64,000 bases of DNA from Cerioporus squamosus (GCA_022592435.1 JABYQS010000002.1:868001-932000); one strand, 5' to 3'. Counted from the stretch's first letter, positions 1 through 13,645 are shown. Translations and numbers: made by a program. The notes: generated by a model not told the origin, from the letters alone.

Positions 1-1122
1 CAGTACGTGCGTCGTGCACCGGGGCCGTAGACTGTCGGGCACTGCGGCTGTACAAGACGCATGAGGACGCATGCAGTGGGGAAAGCACGAGACGAAAGAG
101 CCGGTATGGGTGTGGAGAGGGCGTGGAAAAGGATCTTCGGACGCAATGCGCGAACAGGTGGGCGGACATCATGAGAGCAGAACTTCGAGTTCGACGTGGA
201 CTATGTTACAGCCGACTAGAGCGACCGTAGAGTGAAGTAGCGTCTCTGGGTCGAAGCTGAGCGCATAGATCTTGGGTATGTATCTGCTGGTGTCCGGGCT
301 TTGCCAGGACGTGCAGTCGTCCTGCCGGCAACCTGATGGTGGCTCCAGGCCTCGAGGTCCGGAGCGTGTCCAAGTAACTCCGAGTTCGCTTGACAACGAC
401 CGTACGAAATGAGGATCTGGCCAGAAGGTTGGTAAGTAAGTCGCTGGAGGACGCGGGTACGAGAGCAACGGTGGCATCTGTTCTTGCCGAGCAGCCAGGG
501 GTATACCTCGGATAAGATGAGGGCAGAGTGCAAGTGGACGTGGAGCAGTGCGAAGACGGGCCACACGAACGGACGCGATGCTGAACGCAGGTCGATAATT
601 AGCACAAGACGTCATACTCAGCGGGCGCCTGCGGTGTGCGGTGGCTGGGAGGGCAGCTGGTGCAGGTTGATCAGGACGACCACACGGTCCCGCGCATGTC
701 GCTCGTCGAGATACGCCCTTGCCGACAAATTGTTGCTTGACTTGGTTACAGCAGCATGGACGCACATGCGCCCAGCGATCGCACCGTGACTAGCTTGGAT
801 GCTGCTTCTGCGCCGGCTGATGGCAGCGCTGCTGCTCGTGCTCGCCCGCACGTCGGATCGCGTTTCTTCCAGCGCGTCCGGGACAAGTTTGGCAACAAGT
901 CCTCTCCTGGACCGACCCGCCGTACGCGTACGTACCCCGTTGCTTCCCCAGAGTCTCACACCCAGATGAGCATCATCCATCTCCTTCTTTGGGCCTTCCT
1001 CGAAATGTGACATGCGGACTCGGGCCCTCTCCCGTCCTGGCCTCTTGCATGATATAAAAACCCCCGACGATGCGTCTTGGTCGCCCAATTCACGCCGGTC
1101 TCGTCGCTGCCCGTCGCTCACC
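1..1122. other. Window edge and upstream region of the GH55 gene; no gene called
   Basis: Open frames of 80-220 codons occur here on both strands, but none shows a recognisable domain, and the longest minus-strand one (169-765) has no family resemblance that I can see. The minus strand could hold exons of a gene that continues beyond the left edge. The last 70 bases are the core promoter of the GH55 gene. Confidence 0.4.
1052..1059 (+). promoter_or_regulatory. TATA box of the GH55 gene
   Basis: ATATAAAA lies about 65-70 bases before the chosen ATG at 1123. It argues against the longer upstream in-frame start at 1012, which would lie before the TATA box. Confidence 0.6.
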
Positions 1123-4100
1123 ATGCGTGCCCTCGGCGTCCTCTCCTTCCTAGCAGCGGCTGTGTCCCTTGCCAGGCCGGTCATAGGCGCAGCAGCGTCC
1201 TGCGGCACTGGTGTCGTTGGGACCGCCGCCGCCGGCGACCCGTATTGGCTCGAGAGCATCAAGCACCAAGGCATCGCTGCCTTCAATTCCGCTCCTTCTT
1301 CCTACAAGGTCTTCCGCAACGTCAAGGACTATGGTGCCGTCGGTGACGGTGTTGCCGACGACACTGCTGCGATCAAGTGAGTTATCTCTTGCGTACTTTC
1401 CTGCTAATGGTCTGTACTGAAGAGTTCCCTCACAGCGCCGCCATCTCAGATGGCACCCGGTGCGGCGGTGGAAGCTGCGACTCCACCACCACCGAGCCTG
1501 CTGTGGTCTACTTCCCCAAGGGGTGCGTGTCTTCTGCTACCGGGCATTCTCGATGAGTCCAAGTACTGACGCAGCGTGCACGCAGAACCTACAAGGTTTC
1601 CAGCCCGATCATGTCAGTTCCTGCAGCCGGCCCTGCATCGTGCCTCGTACTAACCGTGTGCATGCACATGCAGCGCCTACTATTACACCCAGCTCATTGG
1701 TGATGCACGCACGCCGCCCACTCTCCTCGCTGACGCGAGCTTCACCGGAATGGCTGTTATCGGTGAGTCCGGCATTTGTGGCACTGGGAGTTTAATGTTA
1801 ACTGACTTTGCGCTTCTTCCTCGTCCAGACGCGGACCCGTACATTCCGGGCGGCGGCGGCGCGCAGTGGTATGTCAACCAGAACAACTTCTTCCGGAGCG
1901 TTCGCAACTTCGTCATCGACCTGCGCAACACGCCCGCGAGTGCGACCTCCACCGGTATCCACTGGCAAGTCTCGCAGGCGACGTCGCTGATGAACATCGT
2001 CTTCGAGATGAGCACTGCCGCTGGAAACGCCCACCAAGGTACGGTGTTCGCATGTCCAGCGCATATAGCGACACTCTTCGACTTCTGCGATATCGGATGC
2101 TAACGGACGTCCATTAGGCATCTGGATGGAGAATGGCAGTGGCGGCTACATGGGCGGTATGTGTGCCGTTCTCTTCGCTCGTGGAGAGCGGTTTGCTGAT
2201 TCTACTTTCCCCGCTAGATATGGTTTTCAATGGAGGTAAGATGTCTCCCACACCGGTCAAGAGCTGTTTATAACCGTTCCGACCAGGCAAGTACGGTATG
2301 TGGGTTGGGAATCAACAGTGCGTAGCTCCGATCTTCTTCCATCCGGGGCGAGAGCTTATACGTTTGATTTCATTATAGATTCACGGTCCGGAACGTCAGC
2401 ATGAACAACTGCGATACCGGTAAAACTCCCGCTCTGTATACTCTAAGTGGAAACCTGAAGAGCTGACTTGATCTTTCAGCTATCTACTCCATCTGGAACT
2501 GGGGTGAGTATTTATGTCTGAGCTTGCCTGGCACATGCTGACACAACGCATACAGGATGGACCTTCCAGGGCGTCACCGGTATGTATACGCTTGATCAGT
2601 CGTTGGCGTCCGGCTTTCATTGCTGACTTCGTACAGTCAACAACTGCCAGGTTGCCTTTGACCTTATGACCGGCGGTCTCACCCAGGACACCCAGGTCCG
2701 CATCTCCCCTTTCATGAATCATGGTCATGACATTGAATGGCTCACACGAGTAATTTACTGAACAGACTGTCGGGTCTGTCGCCGTCATCGACGCATGGGT
2801 CTCGAATACGCCTATCTTCGTCCGGTCCTCGACCGCGTCCTCCGGCAAGCTCGCCGGTGCGCTCACCCTGAACAACATCCACCTCACGAGCGTGCCGACG
2901 GCCGTCGGCGTCGTCAGCGGCTCGACCGTCCTGACCGGTGGGACGATGACGATCGACAGCTGGGGCCAGGGCAACGTCTTCTCGGGCACGTCGCAGACCG
3001 CGTCCTTCACGCAGGGCAACATCCCCGCACCGAACAAGCCGAGCAGCCTGCTCGACAGCGCGGGGCGCATCTTCGGCAAGACGCACCCGCAGTACGCGGA
3101 CGTCGCGGTGAGCCAGGTCGTCAGCGTGCGCGACCAGGGCGCGAAGGGCGACGGCACGACGGACGACACCGCCGCGCTGCAGAAAGTGTTCGACACGTAC
3201 GCGGGCTGCAAGCTCATCTTCATCGACGCGGGCACGTACTACATCACCGACACGCTCACGATCCCCGCTGGGGCCCAGGTTGTGGGCGAGGCGTGGAGCG
3301 TCATCATGGGCGGCGGCAGCGCGTTCCAGGACCAGAACAACCCGAAGGTTATGGTCAAGGTCGGCAACGCGGGCGATGAGGGCATCGTCGAGATCAGCGA
3401 CATCATCTTCGCCACCAAGGGCCCTGGTGCGTTTCTTCCGAACCTCGCGCGATTGCGCGATGACTGACGGGCCTGAACCATTGCAGCCGCGGGCGCAATT
3501 GTCGTCGAGTGGAACATCCACTCCAACCAGCAGGGTGGTGCCGGTATGTGGGATACTCATATCAGGTACGTCTTGACAGCTCTCAAAGTTTTGGAGCGCA
3601 CGGATGCTGATGGTATGCTTGCAGGCTCGGTGGTGGTAAGTCCACGAAGTATGCCAAGAAAGCTTCATCAAATGACGCCCTGTCTGCTTAGCTGCGGGCA
3701 CTAACCTTCTCGTGTCAAACTGCCCGTCCGGAAGCCAGAACGCCGACTGCTCGGCAGCGTTCCTTGCGCTCCATCTCACGCCGCAATCGAACGCATACAT
3801 CGAGGTGCGTACTCTGCTATCCCGGGTGTTTGGGATGGGCAAATGCTGACTGACAGGGCGCAGGGTGCCTGGGTCTGGCTCGCCGACCACGACCTCGACA
3901 GTGGAGGATCGAAGCAGATCACTGCCTTCAGCGGTCGTGGTATACTCTCCGAGTCTGCTGGTCCCGTCTGGCTTATCGGTACTGGATGTGAGTCTCCATA
4001 CCTCGAACACGTTCTTCGCACATAGCTCCCGAACGGAAAACTGACATGCATCTGGTTCTGACAGCGGAGCACCATACGCTCTATCAGTACAACTTCGTCA

Positions 4101-4629
4101 ACGCTGCCAACCACTACATGGGCTTGATCCAGACGGAGACTGTCAGTGCCTTCCCTTCGCTGGTGGTGTGGATGTATGGGACTGAACCTTTCCCGCGCGA
4201 CTGCAGCCGTACTACCAGCCCGTCCCTGCTCCGCCGGCGCCGTTCTCGACGAACAGTGCGTACCACGACCCGACGTTCTCGAGCAGCCAGACGTCTGCGT
4301 GGGCGGTGACCATCACTGACTCCACGGACCTCATCATCTTTGGTGAGCCCCCTTCCTCGTGGTTCTCGCCCTCGCTGGACATCACGCTGACGCCGACGTC
4401 CGTAGGTGCCGGTCTGTACAGCTTCTACTCGAACTACGACCAGGCCTGCCTGGACACCGCGAACTGCCAGAGCCAGATCTTCAACATCGACAGCGGGTCG
4501 ACGGTCAGCGTGTACGCGCTCTCGACGGTCGGCACGACGTACATGTTGAGCGTCGGGGGCCAGGGTGTGATCCCTGCGAGCGCGAACGTGAACGGCTTCG
4601 CGTCCACCGCGACGTCCTGGACGCGGTGA
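1123..4629 (+). CDS. Secreted glucan 1,3-beta-glucosidase, glycoside hydrolase family 55
   Basis: This exo-acting enzyme releases glucose from beta-1,3-glucan, such as fungal wall glucan. The start at 1123 gives a hydrophobic signal peptide (MRALGVLSFLAAAVSLARP). Two pectate-lyase-3 type beta-helix repeats follow, each opening with the family signature: VKDYGAVGDGVADDTAAI near 1322-1376 and VRDQGAKGDGTTDDTAAL near 3128-3182, as expected for the double beta-helix of GH55. Conserved stretches include GVNLL-like surroundings of LLVSNCPSGS and the C-terminal YSFYSNYDQACLDT block. The gene is split by many short introns, for example 1377-1435 (with a ctaat branch site). Some exons are very small, as is common for GH55 genes in basidiomycetes. 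The largest exon, about 2765-3424, links the two repeats. It stands alone, with its own TATA box. Exact borders of the small exons at 2100-2640 were not all resolved. Confidence 0.9.
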
Positions 4630-5079
4630 GGTACATACGGTACGGATAGAGAGGATGGACTCCTTAGACACAGAGGCCTGGTGCGAAAAGACACGGATAC
4701 GTGAATTATTGTTCGTTGACTCCTTCGGCTTGTACTGTTAGCTCTATAGTTGCACGGCTCTGCTCTCATATGTAGTCTTACGCCGCATGTTTCGCATACC
4801 ACTTCATCTTGAGTACACACACATTCGTTATCTCTAGAATCAGATCTTGCGTGCGTCCTAAGTGTGCATCAACGAAGTAGTGGCAGGCTGGGGACGGGCA
4901 GGGCGCGACGCCACAGACGCGATAAGAGACACGTGACGGACGCGTCGGAAGTGCGTCGATCGCCAAACAAGGCCAACGCGCCGCCGTTGCGGTCGCCGTG
5001 CCACTTGCCTGTTTCCCATCTGCACGCCCATCCCGCAGTCTCTCCTCCCTCTCCCTGCGCGTGCTGCACACAGACTACG
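4630..5079. other. Intergenic region between GH55 and ECO1
   Basis: It holds the 3' flank of the GH55 gene and the promoter of the acetyltransferase gene. The stretch just before 5080 is C/T-rich, typical of fungal 5' leaders. No open frame here has recognisable content. Confidence 0.5.
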
Positions 5080-6240
5080 ATGCCTGCTGAACTCAAGCGA
5101 ACATACAGCACCCGCGCTGCCACAAAGCCTCTACTCCCCTCTTCCCCGACCTCCGAGCTCACTTCCCCGCCCCCGCCCACACGCAAGCGCCCCTTCACCG
5201 ACAGGCCCACAGAGCAGAACACCCCGTACGAAGAAGGCGCGACGCACGCTTAAGGCTGAGCCCAAGCCCAAGGCGGGCGACAAGTCCAAGAGCACCAGCA
5301 AGCAGCCCAAGCTCACCCAGCTGCACTTCTCCCTCGACACCCCGACCCTCCGCACCTGCCCCCTCTGCGACCTCTCCTACACCCGCGGGGCCCCGGACGA
5401 TGAGGCGCTGCACAAGGCGCACTGCGCACGTGTGCAGCGTGGCTTGGAGTGGGGAAAGGAGGAGCAGCGGGAGGCGGTCAAGGCCGGGATCGAGGAGCTG
5501 CAGAGCAACGTGAAGCTCCGGAATGGCGCGCGCGGACGCGTTATTTGCTTCAGGCCGGACATTGGCGGCAAGATCGGTGCCAAGGTGTGTCTCTCTGCCC
5601 TCTCGGGACGCGTTGAGATGGAGGAACTGATATCCCACTGCGGTTGGCAGCTCGCAGTGCTGCTGGAGACGATCCGCCTCGCGCTATCCTCGCCGCCGCT
5701 CTCGCCCGCGGTCCTCCGCCGTTCCAAGATCTACCTCTTCCTGCTCGCCGCGCCGGGTATCTCGACCCGCGAGAAGATCGTCGGCTGCGTCGTCGCGCAG
5801 CGCATCTCCACCGCGATGGCCATCGCGCGTCCAGCCGAGGTCTCCGCCGCGCTCTCCTCCCCGTCCTCTTCCCAAACACAGCCTTCCGAGACCCTCGCGT
5901 CCTCACAACCTACACCGTACTCTTCCCAAGACTCGTCCTCGTCCTCAGCCACGTCTGTAACACTCCTCCCCGTCGACTCCTCGACGAACCTCTACGTGCA
6001 CCCGCAGCCGCTCCCGACCCCGATGGGCATCCCACGCCTGTTCGTGTCCTCCGAGCACCGTCGCCTTGGCATCGCGTCCCGTCTGCTCTCCGCTGCTGCC
6101 GAGACGTTCATCCTGGGATGCCCGCTCAGCCCGGCTCGTGGTGACGTCGCGTTCACCCAGCCCACGGGTGCTGGCAAGCCGTCCTCGAGTCCTGGGGGAA
6201 GGGCGGCGTGCGCATATATGAGGAGGAGGGCAACATATGA
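5080..6240 (+). CDS. ECO1: Sister-chromatid cohesion N-acetyltransferase, Eco1/ESCO type
   Basis: Eco1 acetylates the Smc3 subunit of cohesin during S phase so that sister chromatids stay tied. The N-terminus is basic and disordered. A C2H2-like zinc finger follows at 5357-5422 (CPLCDLSYTRGAPDDEALHK then AHC), then the GNAT domain. Its acetyl-CoA loop region reads FVSSEHRRLGIASRLL near 6042, with the C-terminal block FTQPTG near 6151. A 66-base intron lies at 5585-5650 (GTGTGT..TGGCAG, in phase). The frame is broken twice. Near 5222-5225 the N-terminal frame (NTP then a stop at 5251) must shift by one to reach the zinc-finger frame. Near 6178 one G is missing, after which the conserved ending AVLESWGKGGVRIYEEEGNI appears in the next frame and stops at 6240; read uncorrected, the frame stops at 6250 instead. 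Both breaks are at short runs, so I read the gene as intact and the sequence as faulty. A small intron starting at GT 5226 is an alternative for the first break. Confidence 0.85.
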
Positions 6241-6250
6241 TGATACCTGA

Positions 6251-6725
6251 TACCCGTGTTTAGGTGTCTGTCTGCTTTATATCCTCTGCTACATCTCTCT
6301 CAAGCTCGCAGTCTATCTCTAGCTTCCTCGATATCGCATTGTATCACTTGCTACCACTTATCGCTCATCTAGAGCCCGCGGCCATCTCATGTATCGGATA
6401 TCCCTCCAGACCCCAAGAGTGAGAGAACGAGCTATATATACAAGTGGATGATTGTATTCCATACAAGGATTGGCGTTCGTAGCAATGAATGCGCGTAATA
6501 GTACTGTACTTTCCTGCGGGTACTTCTCCGGAGACTACACACCGTACAACACCCCCACCAACCCAAGCAACGGCCAGAACCAGAACGAAGAGATGCTATG
6601 TACATTGTAAGCATGAGGAAGGGAAAGGAAGGGGACAGGGGAGGAGGAACGATGTCCTGCTGTTTTACAACCACACATCCAGATCTCACCATGGATCACG
6701 TTCACAAACACTGGGGTAGGACAAC
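6251..6725. other. Convergent 3' flanks of ECO1 and GLT1
   Basis: It is AT-richer than the genes around it. I see no coding signal, only presumed 3' untranslated sequence from both converging genes. Confidence 0.5.
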
Positions 6726-9700
6726 TCAAGCGGCGACTTCGATGGCCTGGGCACCGCCGGTGAGCGAGCTCTGCGGAGGGATGAACGTCTGCAGGGCTGT
6801 GTCAGTCTCGACTGTCCGTGCACGCATTATGAGGAGCACTTACCCTCGTCTTGATACCACCATCGAACGGAAGGCGCGTGGTGCCGTTGCTGAGGAAGGC
6901 GTCGACCTCGGCAGCGCAGCGGCGACCCTCCTGTATACCCCACACAATAAGCGACTGGCCACGACGGCAGTCCCCAGCCGCGAACACGCCCTCGACGCTC
7001 GTCGAGTATTTCTGCAGGCACCGCAAGGTCAGCTTACGAGTTCAAACCATCCCACAGAAGAAGAAACACATACGTTCGGCGCGGTCTGGATGTTGCTGCG
7101 CGCGTCCTGCTTGAGGCCGACCGACTTGAGGAGCTCAGCCTCGGGACCGAGGAAACCGAGCGCGAGGAAGACGAGCTGGGCGGGGAAGAACTTCTCCGAG
7201 CCGGGCACCTCCTCCATCTTCCAGCGGCCGCCGCTGTCCTTCGTCCACTCGACGCGCACCGTGTTGAGGCCCTTGAGCTTGCCCTCCTCGTCGACGACGA
7301 AGTCCTTGGTCGAAATGCAGTACTCGCGCGGGTCCTTGCCGAAGTGCGCCGCGACCTCGGTGTGGCCGTAGTCGGTGCGGAAGATGCGCGGCCACTGCGG
7401 CCACGGGTTGTCACGTCCGCGCGACACAGGCGGCTGGGGCAGCAGCTCGAAGTTCGTGACCGACTTCGCGCCGTGGCGCATGGCGGTACCGATACAGTCG
7501 TTGCCGGTGTCACCACCACCGATGACGATGACGTCTTGCCCTTCGCGCTGATGTAGTTCCCGTTCTGGAGCTCGGAGTCGAGGAGCGACTTGGTGTTGAG
7601 CTGCAGGTACTCCATAGCGAAGTGGATGCCGTCGGCCTCGCGGTTGGGGATCTTGAGGTCACGGGGCCAAGTCGCACCAGTCGCGAAGATGACCGCGTCG
7701 TTCTCGTGGCGGAGGTCGTTCGCATCAACGTCCCGGCCGACGAAGGTATTGGGGACGAAGGTCTGGAGGAAGATGTGAGACGATTGTGCTTGCGGCAGTC
7801 ACTGTAAGCAAATACGTACCACACCCTCAGCGGCCATGAGATCAACACGGCGCTGAACAATGGCCTTGTCGAGCTTCATGTTCGGGATACCGTACATGAG
7901 CAGACCACCCATGCGGTCGTTGCGGTCGTAGACGGTGACCCAGTGGCCAGCCTTGTTGAGCTGGTCCGCGGCAGCAAGACCTGCGGGACCAGAGCCAATG
8001 ATGGCGATCTTCTTCCCGGTGCGGAACTGCGGGACCTGGGCGTCATCCAGCCCATCTCGAAGCCCTACAATAGAGAAGTCAGTAATCGGACGGTACATGT
8101 TGTGAGCACTGTTCATACCTTGTCGATGATAGCGCACTCGATGCTCTTGATGCCGACGGGCTGCTCATTGATGCCGAGCACGCAAGCACCCTCGCAAGGC
8201 GCAGGACAGACACGACCAGTGAACTCGGGGAAGTTGTTGGTCATGAGGAGGCGGTTGAGCGCATCGTGCCACTGATTCTTGAACACGAGGTCGTTCCACT
8301 TGGGAATGATGTTCGAGATCGGACAACCGGTGTCGGACTGGCAGAACGGCACACCACAGTCCATGCAGCGCGCGGACTGATACTTGAGCTCGTCCTCAGT
8401 CAGACGGTGCGAGATCTCCTTCCAGTCCTTGACCCGCTTGCGCGGAGGGCGGTAGGCCTCTGTGAGACGCTTGTACTTCATGAAGCCACGGGTCTTGTCG
8501 AGCTTGCCAAGGCGGCTCTTGGTAGTGGCCTCGTCGACGAGCGAGTCCTCAAGATCGCCAACGGCAGGCTCGTGACGGGAGCGAGACACAGCACGGCTCA
8601 TGCGCGAGGGTGGCTCCTTGGGAAGCAAAATGTCCTCCAAGCCCTCCGACGCGAGGTCGACCTGGCTGGCGGTGCGCGAAGGGACAAGGTCGATGACACT
8701 CTGACGCATCCTCTCCTCCTTCGCCTTCGCAGCCTGCTCCTCAAGCACGCGCTTGTAGTCGTTGGGCATGACACGAACGAAGAGCGGGAGCAAGTGGTGG
8801 AAGTCATGGAGGACACGGTCGGCGACCTCGGAGCCAGTGTAGTGACGGTGGTCCTCGATGAGACCACGAAGCTCTGCGATCTCCTTGGGGTCGGTGACCT
8901 TGCCGAGCGAGACCATCTCCATGTTGACCTTGGATGCGAAGGTATGCGCAGTGTCAAGGACGTACGCGATACCACCGCTCATACCGGCGGCGAAGTTGCG
9001 ACCGGTGCTGCCCAGGACAACGACACGACCACCAGTCATGTACTCGCAGCCGTGGTCACCAGTACCCTCGACGACGGCGTTCGCACCCGAGTTACGGACA
9101 GCGAAACGCTCGGCGGCGATACCGCGGATGAACGCCTCTCCGGAGGTGGCACCGTAGAGACAGACGTTGCCGATGATGATGTTCTCCTCCGCCTTGAACG
9201 TCGACTGCTTCGGCGGGTAGACGATGAGACGACCACCAGAAAGACCCTTTCCGACGTAGTCATTGGCGTCACCCTCGAGCTCGATTGTGATACCGGGAGC
9301 AAGGAAGGCGCCGAGCGACTGGCCAGCGGAGCCACGCATGCGGATGTGGATGGTGTCCTTCGGCAGACCCTCCTCGCCGTACAGCTTGGAGACACGGTAC
9401 GAGAGGGAGGTGCCGAGAGCACGGTCAGTGTTCGTGACATCACACTCGACGTGGACAGGCAGACCCTTGGTGAGCGCAGGCTCGGCCTCGTCGATGAACT
9501 TGTTGTCGAGGCGGATGTAGAGTTTGTGATCCTGAGCGCGCACCTTGTAGGTGGCAGCACCAGGCCGCATCTGCCAAGCAGGCTTCAAGATTGCGCTGAG
9601 GTCGAGGTGCGCGGTCTTCGGCGTGCGGAGCTTCTCGTCGACCTTGAGCATGTCGGCGCGGCCAACCATCTCGTTGATGGTCCGGAAGCCAAGCTTGGCC

Positions 9701-12700
9701 ATGATGCGACGGAGATCCTCCGCGATGTAGTAGAAGAAGTTGATGACCTGCTCGGGCTGGCCAGCGAACTTTGCACGGAGCTGGGGGTCCTGGGTCGCGA
9801 TACCGACCGGGCAGGTGTTCACTATGTCACAATGTCACACAGTAAGTATCGACATCCATACCAGGATGACATGACACTTACGATGGCACTTCCTCATCAT
9901 GATACAACCCATCGCAATGAGCGGCGTGGTAGCGAAACCCCACTCCTCGGCACCAAGCAAGCAAGCAATGGCGATGTCCCGACCGGTGCGGAGCTGACCA
10001 TCGGTCTGGACGGTGACACGCCCACGAAGGTCGTTGAGTACCAGGGTCTGGTGGGTCTCAGCAAGACCGAGCTCCCACGGAAGACCGGCATACTTGATAC
10101 CAGTCCAGCGCGAGGCACCAGTACCGCCATCGTGGCCGGAAATGAGGATGTGGTCCGCCTTGGCCTTGGCGACACCGCTCGCCACGATACCGACGCCGAC
10201 TTCAGACACGAGCTTGACGGAGACACGGGCACGCGGGTTCGAGCACTTGAGATCGTAGATGAGCTGCTTCAGATCCTCGATGGAGTAGATATCGTGGTGG
10301 GGAGGCGGCGAGATGAGGCCCACGCCCGCAGTCGAGTGCCGCGTGCGTGCGATCGACGTGGAGACCTTATGTCCCGGAAGCTCTCCACCCTCGCCCGGCT
10401 TCGCACCCTGCGCCATCTTGATCTGGAGCTCGTCGGCGTCCGCGAGGTAGTTGGACGTGACACCAAAACGTCCGGACGCCACCTGCTTGATAGCGGACCG
10501 CATCGTGTCGCCGTTGGGCAGCGTCAGCGAACGCTCGGCGTCCTCACCACCCTCGCCCGTGTTCGACTTCCCGCCGAGTCGGTTCATCGCGATGGCGAGC
10601 GTAGAGTGCGCCTCCATGGAGATCGAACCATAAGACATCGCACCAGTGACGAACCGGCGGACGATCTCGTTCCACGGCTCGACCTGCTCGATCGGGATGG
10701 GCGTGGTGTTCTCATAACGGAAGTCGAGAAGGCCGCGGAGATGAACAGCCTTGGTCTGCTCGTTGGCATTAGTAGCGTAGGCATCGTAAGCACCCTGGTT
10801 CTTCTCCCGGACGGCATCCTGGAGATTCGCGATTCCGGCGGGATCGTTGATGTGGGCTTCGCCGCCGGAACGCCAGTGGTACTCGCCCGACTCCGGCATT
10901 CCAGGAGGCAGGATGGTCTCACGGGACGGCCAGCCACGGTCATGCATCTCGAACGCGTCCATAGCGAGAAGATCGAAGGTCGCGCCCTGGACGCGACTAG
11001 CAGTTCCAACGAAGCACTTCTCGATGACCTCGGTGTGCAAGCCGAGTGCCTCGAAAATCTGCGCACCCTTGTACGACTGCAGGGTGGAGATACCCATCTT
11101 GGACATCACCTTCAGAATACCCCCATCAACCGAGTGGCGGTAGTTCGTCATCAGGTCATCGAGAGTCTTATCGTCCTTGACCCTAGAAACGATCGAACAC
11201 GCGTGAGTTGCGGACTTTCATAGAACAATGGACTGCACTTACAGGCCCTCGCGGATCACCTTGTGAATGCACTCCATTGTGAGCCATGGGCAGATCGCAT
11301 CGGCACCATAGCCAAGGAGGACACAAAGATGCTGAACCTCGCGCGCCTCAGCGGTCTCGACCATGAGCGCGACCTTCGCGCGCTTCTTCTGCGAGACAAG
11401 GTGGTGATGAACCCCACCGCAGGCGACGAGAGCGGAGAGCGGCACGCGGGTGGGACCCGTCTCGCGGTCGGAGAGGATGATGACCTTGATGCCGTCGTCG
11501 ATGGCCTGCGTTGCCTCGCTGCAGACGCGCTCGAGCGCAAGCTTGTACCCAGGTAGACCAAACTCCTTCGGGAAGGTGATGTCGATGGTGCGAGAGGGCC
11601 AAGTGCCATAGGCGAGCTTGAGGTTCTTCATCGCATTCATCTCCTCGAGCGTCAGGATGGGCGAAGGAAGGAGAATACGGTGGCATTGCTGCGGGTTCAT
11701 CTCGAGGAGGTTGCCCTCGGGACCGACGTAGCACTCCAGCGACATGACGATGGACTCGCGGATCGGGTCAATGGGAGGGTTCGTCACCTGCGCGAAGAGC
11801 TGGCGGAAGTAGTCGTAGATGAGACGAGGCTGCGTCGACACCGCGGCGAGAGGAGCGTCGTTGCCCATGGAACCAAGAGCCTCCTTGCCGTCAGTGAACA
11901 TAGGGAGCATGAGCAGGTTGAGCTGCTCGGCGGTGTACCCGAACGCGAGAAGCTTCGGGTCGGTGCTGAGGGAGTAGTGGTCGATGGACGGCTCGACGGA
12001 GAGAGAGCGCTGGACACGCTTCACGATGGCGGGAACATGCAGCATGTTCGTCTCAACCCAAGATGCGAAGTTCTGCTTGCGCGCGGTGGTACGTTTGAGC
12101 TCCTTGTCGTCTACGATGCGACCCTCCTTGGTGTCGACGAGCAGCATGCGTCCGGGCTTGAGACGGCCCTTCTGGATGACCTTCTCAGGGGGAATGTATA
12201 CGGCACCAACCTCGGAGGCGCATACAATGATGTCCTCGTTGGTCACGACGTACCGGCAGGGACGGAGACCGTTGCGGTCGAGGTTGGCACCGCAGTACCG
12301 ACCATCGCTGAACGCGAAGAGCGCAGGTCCGTCCCATGGCTCCTGGAGACACGCAGCCCAGTTGTAGAATGCCCTCTTCTCAGGCTCCATGATCTCGTTA
12401 TCCTGCCACGCCTCAGGAATGAGCAGCATGATGGCCTCAGGCAGCGTCAGGACGCCGTTCACGACAAGGAGCTCAAGGACGTTGTCGAACGCAGCGGAGT
12501 CGGAACCGCCGGACTCAATGATGGGGTATAAGAGGTCGAGTTTGTCACCGAACTCGGACGAAGAGAGCACACCCTCACGGGCGCGCATCCAGTTCCTGTT
12601 TCCACGGAGCGTGTTGATCTCGCCTAGGCAGACAATGCGGCATTAACACTCAACCCTGGGATCAGTTGGTACTGTCTCAGACTTACCATTGTGTGCAGCC

Positions 12701-13645
12701 CACCTCATGGGTTGTGCACGGTCCCAGCTGGGGAAGGTGTTCGTCGAGAAACGAGAGTGAACGAGTGCGAAATGAGCGCGATACAAGACATGGTTGAGAT
12801 CGTGGTAGTAGTTGTACACTTGCGGCGGCGAGAGCTGACCCTTGTAGACGATGTTCTTGGAGGAGAGCGAGCAGATGTAGAAGCCCTTCGAGAGCGAACT
12901 TCAAGAAGGAAACAAGTCCGATGCTTAAGCTTACGTTCTCACAAGATAAGAGAAGAAACGGGACAAACATGGTATGGGTCGCGTGCTTCCTCAGGATATA
13001 CAGTTGACATTCGAAGAGCCTGGCGTCAAACGGACCGCCCCGGCAGGTGCTACCCTCGCCGTAGTGAGAGCGGAGAACGACGAACGGTTGGAGAATCGCA
13101 GGCTCCTTGCTCGCAGCTGCGGGGCCCAGGATGGTGCCGTCGGTCGGGACCTCCCTCCAGCCCAGGACGCGGAGTCCGAGGTCGGCGGCGATCTTGGAGA
13201 AGACGGCCTGCTGCTGCTGGAGACCGACGGGGTTGTTCGCCTTGAAGAAGATGTTGCCGACAGCGTACTGGCCGAGCTCAGGGAGCTCGCAGCCGAGGTC
13301 ACGCTCGGCCTCGCGCTTGAAGAAGAGGTGGGGGATACCTGTCATGACACCTGCGCCATCGCCGTCCCGACTGTCTGCGCCGGTGGCGCCACGGTGGGTC
13401 ATCGCGCAGAGAAGCTGACGAGCATCGGAGACGATCTTGTGGCTGTCGTCGCCCTTGATGTGGCAGATGAAGCCGACACCGCAAGCATCCTTCTCGAGGT
13501 CGCTCACGTAGAGGCCCTGGCTTGCGGGGAGAGCGGAATCCCATGACGTAGGGTCGCGCTCGACGGCGTTGAAGCCATTTTGCGTATCAGTCTCTGAGGA
13601 AGTGAAAAGAACCGGGGAATCGGTGTGGCAATCAACGATGGCCAT
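6726..13645 (-). CDS. GLT1: Glutamate synthase (NAD(P)H, fused large and small domains)
   Basis: GOGAT makes two glutamates from glutamine and 2-oxoglutarate and is central to ammonium assimilation. Exons as I read them: 12969-13645, 12687-12898, 11243-12623, 9892-11182, 8121-9821, 7820-8064, 7074-7762, 6844-7011 and 6726-6796. The N-terminal class II amidotransferase begins after a short propeptide at KDACGVGF, whose Cys is the expected catalytic residue. The central and FMN/Fe-S synthase domains follow (KCHLNTCPVG). Next comes the GXGXG beta-helix ([11 protein letters not shown]), then the NAD(P)H-oxidising part with Fe-S cysteines (CMDCGVPFC) and two dinucleotide folds ([14 protein letters not shown] and [12 protein letters not shown]). 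Three one-base losses are needed to keep frame: near 8035, near 7535 and at the CCC run 6844-6846. With them the coding length becomes 6438 bases, 2145 residues, the usual size of the fungal enzyme. A 985-codon open frame on the opposite strand (8266-11223) is a shadow. Confidence 0.95.

Noticed and set aside
618..1286. A 222-codon minus-strand frame at the left edge
   Set aside because: It overlaps the GH55 promoter and first exon, and its Arg/Ser-rich content shows no domain.
2742..4010. A 422-codon minus-strand open frame antisense to the GH55 gene
   Set aside because: It crosses clear GH55 exons, and its Arg/Ala/Asp-rich content has no domain.
8266..11223. A 985-codon plus-strand open frame antisense to GLT1
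   Set aside because: It mirrors the highly conserved GLT1 exons, spans their introns, and consists of Arg/Leu/Asp/Val-rich sequence typical of the complement of biased codons. No domain is seen.
6726..13645. GLT1 as a pseudogene because of three frame breaks
   Set aside because: All breaks are single missing bases at short G/C runs or doubled bases, the total length becomes exactly right after correction, and all catalytic motifs are intact.
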